Shown piece after piece: positions 31,196 through 40,105 of a stretch of DNA of 64,000 nucleotides. A program made the position numbers and the translations under genes. The DNA is from Saccharothrix sp. ALI-22-I (GTDB lineage: Bacteria; Actinomycetota; Actinomycetes; Mycobacteriales; Pseudonocardiaceae). Positions within the stretch are counted from its first letter, which is position 1. Each line of letters begins with the position of its first letter. The DNA is taken from contig NZ_MTQP01000051.1 of assembly GCF_001984175.1 (NCBI RefSeq), positions 1-64,000 of the forward strand, read 5' to 3'. The notes under the pieces are model-generated. The model did not search any database and was not told the origin of the DNA. It worked only from the letters and a program-made list of their open reading frames with translations.

Positions 31196-33616
31196 TCAGG
31201 ATTCGAGGTCGTCACCAGGTGTTCGACGGGCATCACTCGTGCCCCGTTGGAACGCCGACAGGCCCTTGCGGACCCTCTCGGCGGATTTCTCCGGATCGAC
31301 CTCGGCGAGCGGTTCGGGCGAAGGGTGGAAATCGTTGCGCACCAACTGCGGCGCCAGGTTCTGCTGCCGGCGCCGTCGTGGCAGTTCGGGACGTTCACCG
31401 GAGGCAACGGCGCCCTCCGGTTCGTCCGCGGGCCACTCGGATGTGGCCCGCCTCCGCTGCGGCAGGTCCAGCTCGCCGCTGCGCTGCGACAGGTCCAGCC
31501 CGCCGCTCAGTCGTTCGACCTCTGGAAGGGGATCCTCGTTGACCGCGGCCTCAGCCTGGGCCCAGAACCCTTCCAGGTCTCGGGAACTGTCGGGAAACCT
31601 GGCGTCTCGCACTGAGTCGTCGCCCTGCTCCGGGATGTCGTGGAAGGTGCGGCGCGGAAGCTGCCGAGTCTCCGCCGGCTCGGTCGCCGTGGTGGGGCCC
31701 GCGACGATCGCGGACGGGATGAGCACGAGCGCCAACGTGCCGCCGTAGGGCGACTCGCGCAGCTCGACGTGGATGCCGCGGCGGGCGGCCAGCCGGGCCA
31801 CGACGAACAGGCCCAGCCGGGACTCGCCACGAAGGCGCATCGCGTCGAACTCCGGCGGGTCGGCCAGCATCGCGTTGTGCTGCTCGCGGTCCTCCGGGTT
31901 GATGCCCAGGCCGTGGTCCTCGATCTCGACCACGATGCCCTGGGGTACTTCGCTGGCGTGCACCTGCACCTGGGAGCGCGGCGAGGAGAACGCGGTGGCG
32001 TTGTCCACGAGTTCGGCGACCAGGTGGATGGTGTCCGCGACGGCCGCGCCCACCAGCGCGGTGTCGGGCACCGGGTTCACCTTGACCCTGACGTACTGCT
32101 CGGTCTCGGCGACCGCGGCGCGCAGCACGTCGAGCAGGCGCACGGGCTTGCGCCACTGCCTGCCCGGCTGCTCGCCCGCGAGGATGATCAGGTTCTCCGC
32201 GTTGCGGCGGGCGCGGGTGGCGAGGTGGTCGAGCTGGAACAGCGCGTCGAGCTGTTCGGGGTTCTCCTCCTCGCGCTCCAGCTTGTCCAGGATTTTCAGC
32301 TGGCGGTGCACGAGGCCCTGATTGCGGTGCGCGATGTCGAGGAAGACCCGGTTCACGCCTTCACGGGCCTGGCTCTCCTTCACGGCCGCGGCGACGGCGG
32401 TGTACTGGGCGGCGTTGAACGCGTCGGCCACCTGGCCGATCTCGTCGCTGCCGTAGTCCAGCGGCGGCACCTCGACCTCGACGTCCACGTGCTTGCCCTC
32501 GCGGAGCCGGTCGACGATGTCGGGCAGCCGTTCGTGGGCCAGGGCCAGCGAGTCCTTCTTCAACGCCGTGAGGCGGGTGATCAGGGCGCGGTTGACCAGG
32601 CGGTTGGACGTGCGGATCGCGATCAGGATGCCGATGATCACGGCGAGCAGCGCGACCAGGCTGCCGATCAGCACGGTGCGGAACTTGCTCTCGCCGCGGG
32701 CCATCGTCACGCTCACCGCGCTGGAGGCCTGCTCGCTCACCAGCGCCGTGAGCTCGTCGCTGATCGGGGCGCTGACGCCCTGCCACTCCTGCAGCGACCC
32801 GGCGTTCGACGGCTTCGGGCCGTTCTGGATCAGTCTGCCCTCGAACTCGACCAGCCGCTTCCACCGGTCTTCCTCGATCATGAACTGGTAGCGCTCGCGC
32901 GCTTCCGGCCGGGCGTAGGGGGCGTTCGACTCGTAGGAGGCGTGGTAGGCGCCGACGAGGTGGGCGAACTCGATGTGCTCCTCGGACGTGAACTGGCCGG
33001 CGGCGAGCGCACTGGAGGCGAGTGACGTGGCGCGGGACATCCAGTCTGCGGCCTTGAAGTACTCGACCGCGGTGATGGCGCCTTCCATCGACTCGTGGTC
33101 GGGGACCACGCGGGCTTGCACGCTGAACAGCGCGCTACCACCGTCAAGGAGGCTGTTGTAGTACGTGTAAATCTCGGCCTTGGACGCGCGTCCCGCTTCG
33201 AGGGCGGCGCGGCGCTGCGGCAGTTGGTCCAGCAGCACGTTGATCGCGTTGATCCGGTCGACGATCTCCTGCGGCGCCGAGGCGGCGAGCTCGTCGAACG
33301 CCGTGCGCATCTCCGTCACCGCGGTGTCGGTCTTCTGCTGCTGGACTTCCAGGTCGCCGGTGCCGCGGTCGGGCTGGCTCAGCACGGTCATGCTCAGCTC
33401 GCGTTCCTTCTGGAGGGCGGCGAAGGTCTGCACGGCCGGGATGGAGGCGTCCTTGACGCCGACCGCGACGGCGCGGAGGTAGAAGCCGTCGAACAGGGTG
33501 TACGAGGAGAACAGCGCCCACATGATGAGCAGGACGATGCTGGGGACGACGACGACACCGGTGAGCCGCGAACGGATCGTCTTGTAGTTCGTCTCCGTGG
33601 TGCTCTTCTGCTTCAC
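31196..33616 (-). CDS. cvnA: Conservon sensor histidine kinase-like protein CvnA (nitrate/nitrite-sensing domain)
   Basis: An 806-residue membrane sensor. One membrane helix (VVVVPSIVLLIMWALFSSYT) is near residue 30. An extracellular helical NIT-type domain covers about residues 50-300, a second helix (LIGSLVALLAVIIGILIAI) lies near 310-330, and a HAMP-like segment follows. The HATPase domain shows ELVDNATAFSSP and IEDHGLGI. The acidic/Arg-rich C-terminal tail contains the near-repeat SGGLDLSQR/SGELDLPQR. CvnA heads the conservon and is thought to pass a signal to CvnB-D rather than to a response regulator. The start is ATG 33616. Confidence 0.93.
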   Translation of the reverse strand: MKQKSTTETNYKTIRSRLTGVVVVPSIVLLIMWALFSSYTLFDGFYLRAVAVGVKDASIPAVQTFAALQKERELSMTVLSQPDRGTGDLEVQQQKTDTAVTEMRTAFDELAASAPQEIVDRINAINVLLDQLPQRRAALEAGRASKAEIYTYYNSLLDGGSALFSVQARVVPDHESMEGAITAVEYFKAADWMSRATSLASSALAAGQFTSEEHIEFAHLVGAYHASYESNAPYARPEARERYQFMIEEDRWKRLVEFEGRLIQNGPKPSNAGSLQEWQGVSAPISDELTALVSEQASSAVSVTMARGESKFRTVLIGSLVALLAVIIGILIAIRTSNRLVNRALITRLTALKKDSLALAHERLPDIVDRLREGKHVDVEVEVPPLDYGSDEIGQVADAFNAAQYTAVAAAVKESQAREGVNRVFLDIAHRNQGLVHRQLKILDKLEREEENPEQLDALFQLDHLATRARRNAENLIILAGEQPGRQWRKPVRLLDVLRAAVAETEQYVRVKVNPVPDTALVGAAVADTIHLVAELVDNATAFSSPRSQVQVHASEVPQGIVVEIEDHGLGINPEDREQHNAMLADPPEFDAMRLRGESRLGLFVVARLAARRGIHVELRESPYGGTLALVLIPSAIVAGPTTATEPAETRQLPRRTFHDIPEQGDDSVRDARFPDSSRDLEGFWAQAEAAVNEDPLPEVERLSGGLDLSQRSGELDLPQRRRATSEWPADEPEGAVASGERPELPRRRRQQNLAPQLVRNDFHPSPEPLAEVDPEKSAERVRKGLSAFQRGTSDARRTPGDDLES

Positions 33617-33786
33617 AGCGCTCCGCAGCCTCGTCTGTTGCCTGGTCAGCGCAGCACTAGGAGCACTGCCTCTTCTTCACCCGATCAGCTACAGGACGAT
33701 AACACCGGAAGATCATTATTACGAAGAGGCAGCGATCACTCGCGCGACGCGACGATCAGGTTACCCAGTCGGGTGAGGTTACGAAC

Positions 33787-33822
33787 AGGGGGCCGATGTG
33801 AACTTCTCCGCACCGGCCCCCT
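33787..33822 (-). terminator. Terminator hairpin after the SMP-30-like gene
   Basis: AGGGGGCCG (33787-33795) pairs with CGGCCCCCT (33814-33822), just beyond the 3' end of the minus-strand gene at 33828. On the plus strand it is followed by GATTTTC, so it could work in both directions. Confidence 0.7.
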
Positions 33823-33827
33823 GATTT

Positions 33828-34757
33828 TCACACCTTGGGAACGGAAACAGCGTTGTACGTCGTTGCAGGCGTGGGCGGCGTGGTGAAGCGCGCGTTGGGC
33901 AGGTACAGCCGGTGACCGAACGAGGCGACCGTCGTCGGCACGTCGAACCGCGAGTCAGTGATCTTGGTCACGAGCTTTCCACTGGTCCCGTCCTTGGCCA
34001 GGGAGAACACCGCGACCGTGTTCAGCCGGTTCTGCACGACGTAGAGGGTGCGGCCCTCGACCAGCAGCCCGTCACCGTTCGTGAGCACCTCGCCCTGGAG
34101 GTCCACTACGGCCGTTTCGCCCGATTGGACGTCCACCCGGTGCAGCTGACCGGTGTTGCTCTGGACGATCAACAGCGCTTTGCCGTCCGGGGTCTCCGCG
34201 ATGCCGTTAGCGTTGTTCACGCCGGGCGTCAAGACGAAATCACCTGAAATTGGAAGCGCGGTGAAGGACTCCGGCAACCGACCGTGCCGACCGAACGCGA
34301 CCTTGTACAGCACGGCCTTGCGCGAGTCGGTGAAGTACGCGGCGTCGTCGGTGACCACGACGTCGTTGACGAAGGTGCTCGTGTCACTCGCGAACTTGTA
34401 GGACTTGAGGATCTCTCCCGTCCGCGCGTCGACCACTCTCCCGTCACCACCCGCGCCACCGGAGACGAACAGCCTCTGGCGCCAGTCGACCTTCAACCCG
34501 ACCGAAGGCGTCCCCGGTCCCTGGCTGAACACCTCACCGACCCCGGTGCGGAGATCGACCCGGAACAGGTCCCCGTCGGCACGCGAGCCGAAGTACGCGG
34601 TCGGCACCGCCCCGATCGCGATGCCCTCCGGCATGAAGCCGTCGGGCAGCGGGAAGTCGGTCGGGAAAGCGTGTGCTTGCGCAGCGGTGGCAGGCGCCGC
34701 GGTGACCAGGGAGACCCCCAGTACCAAGGCAGCCAACGCACCGAGTGTGCGAGACAT
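33828..34757 (-). CDS. Secreted SMP-30/gluconolactonase-like beta-propeller protein
   Basis: A 309-residue protein with a signal peptide (LGALAALVLGVSLVTAAPA) followed by repeated propeller blades (FMPEGIAIG, RLFVSGGAGGDGRVVDA, NNANGIAETPDGKALLIVQS, RTLYVVQNRLNTVAVF). SMP-30/Gluconolactonase-like propellers hydrolyse lactones, but many secreted members have no proven activity. ATG 34757 has AGGAG 5 nt upstream; a GTG two codons earlier overlaps that site. It lies between two terminators and is probably monocistronic. Confidence 0.8.
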   Translation of the reverse strand: MSRTLGALAALVLGVSLVTAAPATAAQAHAFPTDFPLPDGFMPEGIAIGAVPTAYFGSRADGDLFRVDLRTGVGEVFSQGPGTPSVGLKVDWRQRLFVSGGAGGDGRVVDARTGEILKSYKFASDTSTFVNDVVVTDDAAYFTDSRKAVLYKVAFGRHGRLPESFTALPISGDFVLTPGVNNANGIAETPDGKALLIVQSNTGQLHRVDVQSGETAVVDLQGEVLTNGDGLLVEGRTLYVVQNRLNTVAVFSLAKDGTSGKLVTKITDSRFDVPTTVASFGHRLYLPNARFTTPPTPATTYNAVSVPKV

Positions 34758-34896
34758 GATCACTCCTTCTTCGCTTGTGAGCGAGCGATCCGGAGTGTTC
34801 CGCAGCCCTCGGCGCGCGGAAAGAGATCCACAGCAGGCCGAGGGGATCTACAGCAAACCGACAGGGTCGCCGGGCTCATCACGTCGACTCCGCCGG

Positions 34897-34937
34897 CGGC
34901 CCCAGGACTTCCCTTACGAAGGGAGGCCCTGGGGCCG
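34897..34937 (-). terminator. Strong terminator hairpin downstream of the repeat-peptide gene
   Basis: CGGCCCCAGG (34897-34906) pairs with CCTGGGGCCG (34928-34937); inside, TTCCCTT pairs with AAGGGA-type bases. It starts 11 bp after the stop of the small peptide gene at 34948. This supports that gene being a real transcription unit. Confidence 0.75.
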
Positions 34938-34947
34938 GAGCACGGCG

Positions 34948-35121
34948 TCAGACGCTGCGGACCACCGGGATCTCGTCAGCGCGGTTGATCGACCAGTAGT
35001 CGGTCCCGACGCTGTCGATCGACCTGCGATCGGTCGCGACGCTGTTGATCGACCAATAGTCGGTCCCGATCGGGCTCGCCGCGACACCCATAAGGGTGAG
35101 TACCACTAGAACGCGCTTCAC
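34948..35121 (-). CDS. Small secreted repeat peptide (57 aa), unknown function
   Basis: A 57-residue product starting at GTG 35121, with AAAGGA about 10 nt upstream. It begins KRVLVVLTLMGVAAS, a short signal peptide. Three 10-residue repeats follow: TDYWSINSVA, TDRRSIDSVG, TDYWSINRAD, then EIPVVRSV. The DNA shows the same three 30-bp units at 34984-35073. It is flanked by its own terminator and follows the SARP-NB-ARC-TPR regulator on the same strand. No homologue was recognised. It could be a secreted signal or a ribosomal peptide precursor. Confidence 0.6.
   Translation of the reverse strand: MKRVLVVLTLMGVAASPIGTDYWSINSVATDRRSIDSVGTDYWSINRADEIPVVRSV
34984..35073. repeat. Three 30-bp tandem repeats coding for TD-x2-SI-type decapeptides
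   Basis: Units 34984-35013, 35014-35043 and 35044-35073 each start GTTGATCGAC or GTCGATCGAC on the plus strand. Units 1 and 3 are closest; the middle unit has diverged (RR in place of YW). Confidence 0.85.
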
Positions 35122-35542
35122 TCGGGGTTTCCTTTGCGCTCGGTCCTCTGATTGGACCTCCGGCCCCGACCGGAGGGTGTGGAAATCCTTGCAGAGCACC
35201 TCGACAGCTACCCATGGGGGGTGGAATTCCCCAGGTCGCCCGAACAGCCGAAGACTACCGGCAACTACACACGATCGAGTGATCCTCGTCCAGGTGGGAT
35301 CAACTCTCGTGATCAAGTCGCAGATGTCGCGTCCGGCAAGGACCTCTGAATGCCCCAAACTGGCCCATCCGGGTGATCACTTGCTGTAACGGGACCGACT
35401 GGACATGACCCACTCCGGTAACCGGCTTGTCACCCGAACCAGCTCAGCGGCCTACGCAAACGATATGTGGGAACCCGTAAAAATGCGGTTCCGCATGACG
35501 CTAACCGGACGTCCGTCTTCGGATTTGCGCCCTCGGTGCGCG
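35122..35542. other. Intergenic region between the SARP regulator and the repeat-peptide gene
   Basis: 421 bp with no convincing gene. It contains a likely SARP terminator (35479-35496) and, in the leader of the peptide gene, a small hairpin CCTCCGG-N6-CCGGAGG at 35157-35176. The rest should include the peptide promoter. Short open frames on the plus strand have no ribosome binding site. Confidence 0.5.
35479..35496 (-). terminator. Intrinsic terminator after the SARP gene
   Basis: On the minus strand ATGCG-GAAC-CGCAT is followed directly by TTTTT, about 47 bp beyond the SARP stop. The stem is short, but the T-tract is classical. Confidence 0.5.
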
Positions 35543-38518
35543 TCACAACTGCCAGGTCTCGCGTTCCGCTGCGGAACGCTCGTCCAACCACCGCGGATTC
35601 CTGGCGGTGGGCACGGTGCGTTCGCCTTCGAACGGGTCGAGTTTCGCCGCCAACGTGACGGCACGGGGGTCACCGGCGTCCGTGAAGATCTTCAACGCCT
35701 GCTCCCAGCCCTCCATGGCCGCCGCATGAGCTTTCGCCGCCCACCTCAGTTCACCGAGCAGCACCAGGACCTCGGCCTTGAACTTGGAATTTCCGACGCG
35801 GTCGTAGAGCTGGACGGAGCGACGCGCGCAGTGGGTCGCTCCGTCCAAGTCCCCGCGATCCCGTCGGACTATCGCCAACACCAGGCAGGCCCGGGCAGCC
35901 ACCGCCTGGTCCCTCGTGTGCATGTGCAGACGGATCGCCCGACTGACGTAGTCCTCCGCGGTGCGCAGCTCGCCTTGCCTTCGGTGCAGCTCGGCCAGTT
36001 CGCCCAGTGTGTCGGCCTGACCAGCCAGGTTGTCGAGCTGTTCCCGCAAGTCCAGGGCCCGGTGGAGCAACTTCGCGGCTTCCACGCGGTTGTTCTGCGT
36101 CATCGCCAGCACACCCAACCGGTGCAGGGTGCCCGCTTCCGTCTCGCGATCGCTCGCCTCATGGGCGGTGCGCAGGACCTCCTGGTAGCGAAGCACACCG
36201 TCATCGATCCTGCCCTCGGCGATGTCGAGCCGAGCCAGTAGGTGCAACGAGGCCGCCATGCCGCGTTGGCTGCCCATCCACTGGGCGATCATGTTCGCGC
36301 GGTGGAAGTGCTTGCGGGCTTCGAAGAACGCCGACTGCTGGAAGTACACCAGGCCGAGATCGTTGTAAGCAGCGCCTTCGGCGTCGGCGTCGCCTTCCAG
36401 TTGTGCGGAGCCGACCGCGAGGGTGAGGATCGAGCGGGACTCCTCGTAGTAACCGCACCTGCGGAACATGTCGCTGGCCACGTGAGCCATCTGTGAGACG
36501 CGGGAGTGCAAGCCCCTGCGGGCGGCTAGGTCGATGACGGCACAGAGGTTGGCCCGCTCCTCGATGAACCAGTCCTGCGCCGCCCGGTCGTGGGCGAAGT
36601 CGAGTGGCAGCACGCCTGCCACCGGGTCGCTCACCTCGACGCCTTTCCGGAATGGGAACGCCACCGAGTCCGCCTCTTTGGCGGTGTGCAGGAAGAAGTC
36701 GACGAGTCGGCGCTCGGCGAGATCGCGTTGCTCCTCCGGTTCGTCCGCTCGCGCGCACTCCTCGGCGTAGTCGCGCAGCAGATCGTGGAATCGGTAGCGA
36801 CGGAGGGAACCGGGCTGTTCGAGGAGGTGCGCCGAGGCCAGTAGTTCGAGGCAGTCCAGCGCGGCCGACCTGGTGGTGCCGAGGATCGCGGTCGCCGCGT
36901 CGATGCTGAAGTCCGGCCCGGGGTGGAGGCCGAGCAGCCGGAACGCCCTGCGGTCCTGAGCGCCCTGGGCGCGGTATGACCAGGAGAACACCGTCTTCAA
37001 ACTGATGTCCCCGCTGTCACCGTGGTTGCCGAGGTCCAACAGCCGGCGCTCGTCTCGCAGCTGTGAGACGAACTCGATGAGTTCCGCACCAGGGCTTGCC
37101 GCGATCCGGTGGGCGACGATCTCTATCGCCAACGGCAAGCCGCCGCACAGGGCGACCAGGTCCGCGATCGCGCAGCGGTCGCGGACGGCCCGGTCGCCGA
37201 TCCGGGCTTCGAGCATCCGGGTAGCGTCGGACGCACCCAACGGCGTCACGGGAAAGGCGCGAGGTCCCAGGCCGGGCAATCGATTGCGACTGGTGACGAG
37301 GACGGTGCAGTCGCGCAACAACGGGAGCAGCGGGGCTACCTGGGGAAGCCTACGAACGTTGTCCAGCACGACCAGCACCCGGCGGTCCTGCAACGTGGAC
37401 TCCAACAGCCGTGCCCGCCGGTCGGCGGTGGCGAGGTGGTCGACGTCGACTCCGAACGCTTCAAGGAAGCGGTCGACCACGACACTCGCGTCCAACGCCT
37501 TGTCCGGTGCGAACCCTTTGAGATCGCAGTGCAGCACACCGTCGGGGAACAAGTCGGCCACCTGGTGCGCCCAGTGCGACACGAGGGCGGTTTTCCCGAC
37601 TCCGGCCACGCCGTCGAGCAGGACCACACCAGGACGGGGCGTGCCCACCGAGCACCCCGTCACCGCGTCGATCTTGGCCAGCAAGGCGTCACGCCCCACG
37701 AAGTCCTCGACGTCGTGGGGCAGTCGTCGTGGGGCCCCGACCACCCGACTCGGTCCACGCAGTTCCACCCGAGCGGGTTCGGCCAAGCCCTCGTAGAACG
37801 TCTTGAGCGTCGCCGCCGCCGAGTCCTCGAACTCATCCTGAAGCCGACGGCGCATGGTGTGGTAGTAGGCGTCCATCTCGCTGCGCAGGTGCAGGCCGTG
37901 CATCGCCTCCAGCCGGCGCATCACCAGCGCGAGGTACGTCGAGTCGACCGCGGGCAGTCCGTCGATGTGGGCGATCACGCCGCGAAAGTCGTTGTCCGCC
38001 AACAGGTTCACGCACAGCACGTTCTGCAACGGAAGCCAGACGTTCTCGCGCGCCAGTCGACGCCACGAGTGCGCTGGTTCGCTGGGGAGGTCGGCGAGCG
38101 GAATGTCGTCGGCCCAGTGCTCCACCGCCCGGCGGATCATCCGCACCGCGTTACGTGGTTCCCGGACATCGCGCGCCTGATCGAGCAGTTGGGCAGACAT
38201 GAAGTAGTCGATGTTCGCCCGAGCTGCGGTCAACCGGTAGCGACCTTTTCGGTTCTCTAATTCCACTCCAGCGTTCATGGCGAGCAACGCCTGCCTAATC
38301 CGACCGGCGTAGCTGTAGAACGTCTGCGCCATGTTCCGGGGCAGCTTGTCGTCTTCCGCCCACATCCACTCGACCAGCTCGGAGGTGCTGAACCAGCTCC
38401 CAGGGTTGGTCAACAAAGCGCCGAGCATCCCTCGTGGCTTCGGTGCGGCCCAGCTTTGGTCCAGCCGGGAGCCGATGCGCAGTCGCGTTTGGCCCAAGAT
38501 CGAAAATAAGCAGGTCAC
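35543..38518 (-). CDS. AfsR-like SARP regulator with NB-ARC and TPR domains
   Basis: A 991-residue regulator. An OmpR-type winged helix occupies residues 1-95 (SWFSTSELVEWMWAEDDKLP, then GRYRL). The bacterial transcriptional activator domain covers about 100-245. NB-ARC follows, with P-loop GVAGVGKTA at 303, VLVVLDNVRRLPQ, VLVTSRNRL and CGGLPLAIEI. TPR-like repeats run from about 620 to 950. SARPs activate secondary-metabolite or developmental genes by binding heptamer repeats. Three heptamers with 11-bp pitch lie 88-116 bp upstream of its GTG start, between it and the divergent transferase gene. The ligand sensed by the TPR end is unknown; a secreted repeat peptide is encoded downstream. Confidence 0.92.
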   Translation of the reverse strand: MTCLFSILGQTRLRIGSRLDQSWAAPKPRGMLGALLTNPGSWFSTSELVEWMWAEDDKLPRNMAQTFYSYAGRIRQALLAMNAGVELENRKGRYRLTAARANIDYFMSAQLLDQARDVREPRNAVRMIRRAVEHWADDIPLADLPSEPAHSWRRLARENVWLPLQNVLCVNLLADNDFRGVIAHIDGLPAVDSTYLALVMRRLEAMHGLHLRSEMDAYYHTMRRRLQDEFEDSAAATLKTFYEGLAEPARVELRGPSRVVGAPRRLPHDVEDFVGRDALLAKIDAVTGCSVGTPRPGVVLLDGVAGVGKTALVSHWAHQVADLFPDGVLHCDLKGFAPDKALDASVVVDRFLEAFGVDVDHLATADRRARLLESTLQDRRVLVVLDNVRRLPQVAPLLPLLRDCTVLVTSRNRLPGLGPRAFPVTPLGASDATRMLEARIGDRAVRDRCAIADLVALCGGLPLAIEIVAHRIAASPGAELIEFVSQLRDERRLLDLGNHGDSGDISLKTVFSWSYRAQGAQDRRAFRLLGLHPGPDFSIDAATAILGTTRSAALDCLELLASAHLLEQPGSLRRYRFHDLLRDYAEECARADEPEEQRDLAERRLVDFFLHTAKEADSVAFPFRKGVEVSDPVAGVLPLDFAHDRAAQDWFIEERANLCAVIDLAARRGLHSRVSQMAHVASDMFRRCGYYEESRSILTLAVGSAQLEGDADAEGAAYNDLGLVYFQQSAFFEARKHFHRANMIAQWMGSQRGMAASLHLLARLDIAEGRIDDGVLRYQEVLRTAHEASDRETEAGTLHRLGVLAMTQNNRVEAAKLLHRALDLREQLDNLAGQADTLGELAELHRRQGELRTAEDYVSRAIRLHMHTRDQAVAARACLVLAIVRRDRGDLDGATHCARRSVQLYDRVGNSKFKAEVLVLLGELRWAAKAHAAAMEGWEQALKIFTDAGDPRAVTLAAKLDPFEGERTVPTARNPRWLDERSAAERETWQL

Positions 38519-38605
38519 AGCGCCACCCCTCGCTGACGTCCAGTCGAAGTCTGGTACAGATCACGACCAGCGGGCAATTGTCGTTGCAGGATTGCTATTT
38601 GCGTT

Positions 38606-38634
38606 TTGACAGGTGTTTGACAGACGGTCGACAG
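38606..38634. promoter_or_regulatory. Putative SARP box: three heptamers at 11-bp pitch
   Basis: TTGACAG at 38606-38612, TTGACAG at 38617-38623 and TCGACAG at 38628-38634, each separated by 4 bp. This spacing matches known SARP sites (heptamer direct repeats every 11 bp, one face of the helix). The site sits between the SARP gene and the divergent GT-B-like gene and could control either. Confidence 0.65.
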
Positions 38635-38781
38635 CACTGTCCGCAACTTTGCGGAACCGCACGTGCACCTTGGTCGTGAACAGCGGTTCAGGGTTCTGAA
38701 AGACCATCGCACAGTGCTTCGACAGGGAGGTCGCCGATTCTCGTGCCGACGGGGTTCGACAGGACAAACCGGAGGGGCGAC

Positions 38782-39930
38782 GTGATCGGAGATCACTGGA
38801 CGAACGGACCGATCGGGTTCGGCTCGGGGAACCGGGTGACGCGGGCGGGGTGCCGGGTGGTGCTCGTTGTGATCCCGCACGTGGTCGCGGGGACCCGACT
38901 GGTGGACCTGCTGCCGCTGCTCGAAGCGGACCACCGGGTCCAAGTGCTGTTCACCGTCGAGGGATCGGTGCACGGCACGGATGAGTTCACCCGCGGGTTG
39001 GGCGGCCACGTCCTGCCGTGGGACCAAGCGATCCGGCACCGGTTCGATTTGGTGCTCGCGGCGAGCTTCCGCGGGCTGGACCGGCTGAACGCGCCGGTGC
39101 TCGTGCTGCCGCATGGGGTTGGCGCGCTGAAGTCGCGGCTGCGACCGCGGTCCGAGTACGCGCTCCCGGCTCACGGCCTGAGCCGCGAGCAGTTGGTCAG
39201 GGACGGGCGGGTCGTTGCATCGGCGATCGTGTTGTCGCACATGGGCGAACTCGACGTGTTGCGCGCCTCCTGCCCGGAGGCCGAGCCGTTCGCCGTGGTG
39301 GCCGGGGACATCTGCCTGGACCGGATGACTGCGGGCCTGCCGTACCGGGAGCACTACCGGCGGGCTCTGGGAGTCGCGCCCGATCAGCGGCTGGTGGTCG
39401 TCGCCTCGACGTGGACACCGCATTCGACGTTCGGCGCGCACATCGAGCTGTACCGAAGGCTGCGGGACACCGGTCACCCGGTGGCAGCGGTCCTGCACCC
39501 GAACATCTGGAGCGTGCACGGCGCGAGGCAGGTACGCGCCTGGCTGCCGGACGGGTTGCTGGTGATCCCACCCGAAGAGGGCTGGCGCGCCGCCCTGGTC
39601 GCGGCGGACGTTGTCGTCGGGGACCACGGCTCATGCACGCAGTACGCGGCAGCGCTCGGCAAGCCGATGCTCGTCGTCCCACTCGCTAACGGGCTGCTGC
39701 GCGAAGGCAGCCCCGCCGACCTGGTCTACCAGCGAGCGCCGCTGGTAGACCCCGAAGAACCGGCGCTCGACTCGGCCGCCGTCGTGTCCGGGATGACGGA
39801 GGCGATCAGCTCGTGCCCAGGTGAGGCCGGGGCGATCCTCCGTCGCACGATGTACCGCCTCATGGACCTGCCCGAACCCGCGCGGGCGGTGCCCGTGTCA
39901 CCGGTGGGGGTGCCCCGTGTGGTGGGGTGA
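38782..39930 (+). CDS. GT-B-like transferase (CDP-glycerol glycerophosphotransferase/glycosyltransferase-like)
   Basis: A 382-residue protein. An N-terminal Rossmann-like half (CRVVLVVIPHVVAGTRLVDL, LPHGVGALKSRL) is followed by a second half with VVVASTWTPHSTFGAHIELY, AAVLHPNIWSVHGARQV, VIPPEEGWRAALVAADVVVG, then DHGSCTQYAAALGKPMLVVP. The last segment resembles the donor-binding part of GT-B enzymes and teichoic-acid-type glycerophosphotransferases. GTG 38782 has GGAGG 7 nt upstream. It is divergent from the SARP and followed by one small ORF. Donor and acceptor are unknown. Confidence 0.65.
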   Translation: MIGDHWTNGPIGFGSGNRVTRAGCRVVLVVIPHVVAGTRLVDLLPLLEADHRVQVLFTVEGSVHGTDEFTRGLGGHVLPWDQAIRHRFDLVLAASFRGLDRLNAPVLVLPHGVGALKSRLRPRSEYALPAHGLSREQLVRDGRVVASAIVLSHMGELDVLRASCPEAEPFAVVAGDICLDRMTAGLPYREHYRRALGVAPDQRLVVVASTWTPHSTFGAHIELYRRLRDTGHPVAAVLHPNIWSVHGARQVRAWLPDGLLVIPPEEGWRAALVAADVVVGDHGSCTQYAAALGKPMLVVPLANGLLREGSPADLVYQRAPLVDPEEPALDSAAVVSGMTEAISSCPGEAGAILRRTMYRLMDLPEPARAVPVSPVGVPRVVG

Positions 39931-39931
39931 C

Positions 39932-40105
39932 GTGCGAACAGAGGCGCCGGGTGTGTGGCGAGTGGTGGGCGGTCCATGCGACGGGTTCGTGGTGGTGGAC
40001 GGCGAGTTGGCCACCACGCGATGGGTTGCAGTGGCCGACGTGGTGGTCTACTCCACCAGCCGCTGCCGGACGCGGTCCGGTACCGGCTCACCGACACGGG
40101 TGTAG
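39932..40105 (+). CDS. Small hypothetical protein (57 aa) coupled to the transferase gene
   Basis: GTG 39932 lies one base after the transferase stop. The first 40 residues look protein-like (WRVVGGPCDGFVVVDGELAT, then TRWVAVADVVVY), forming a small beta-rich domain. The last part (STSRCRTRSGTGSPTRV) overlaps the 3' end of the convergent NB-ARC gene by 58 bp and looks out of character, so the C-terminus may have been eroded. The function is unknown. Confidence 0.5.
   Translation: MRTEAPGVWRVVGGPCDGFVVVDGELATTRWVAVADVVVYSTSRCRTRSGTGSPTRV

Noticed and set aside
35152..35349. 65-codon plus-strand ORF in the SARP/peptide intergenic region
   Set aside because: No Shine-Dalgarno and no protein-like pattern; it runs through the leader hairpin of the minus-strand peptide gene.
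36007..37796. Plus-strand open frames opposite the SARP gene
   Set aside because: Shadows of the NB-ARC/TPR coding sequence; Arg/Ser/Gln-rich with no motifs.
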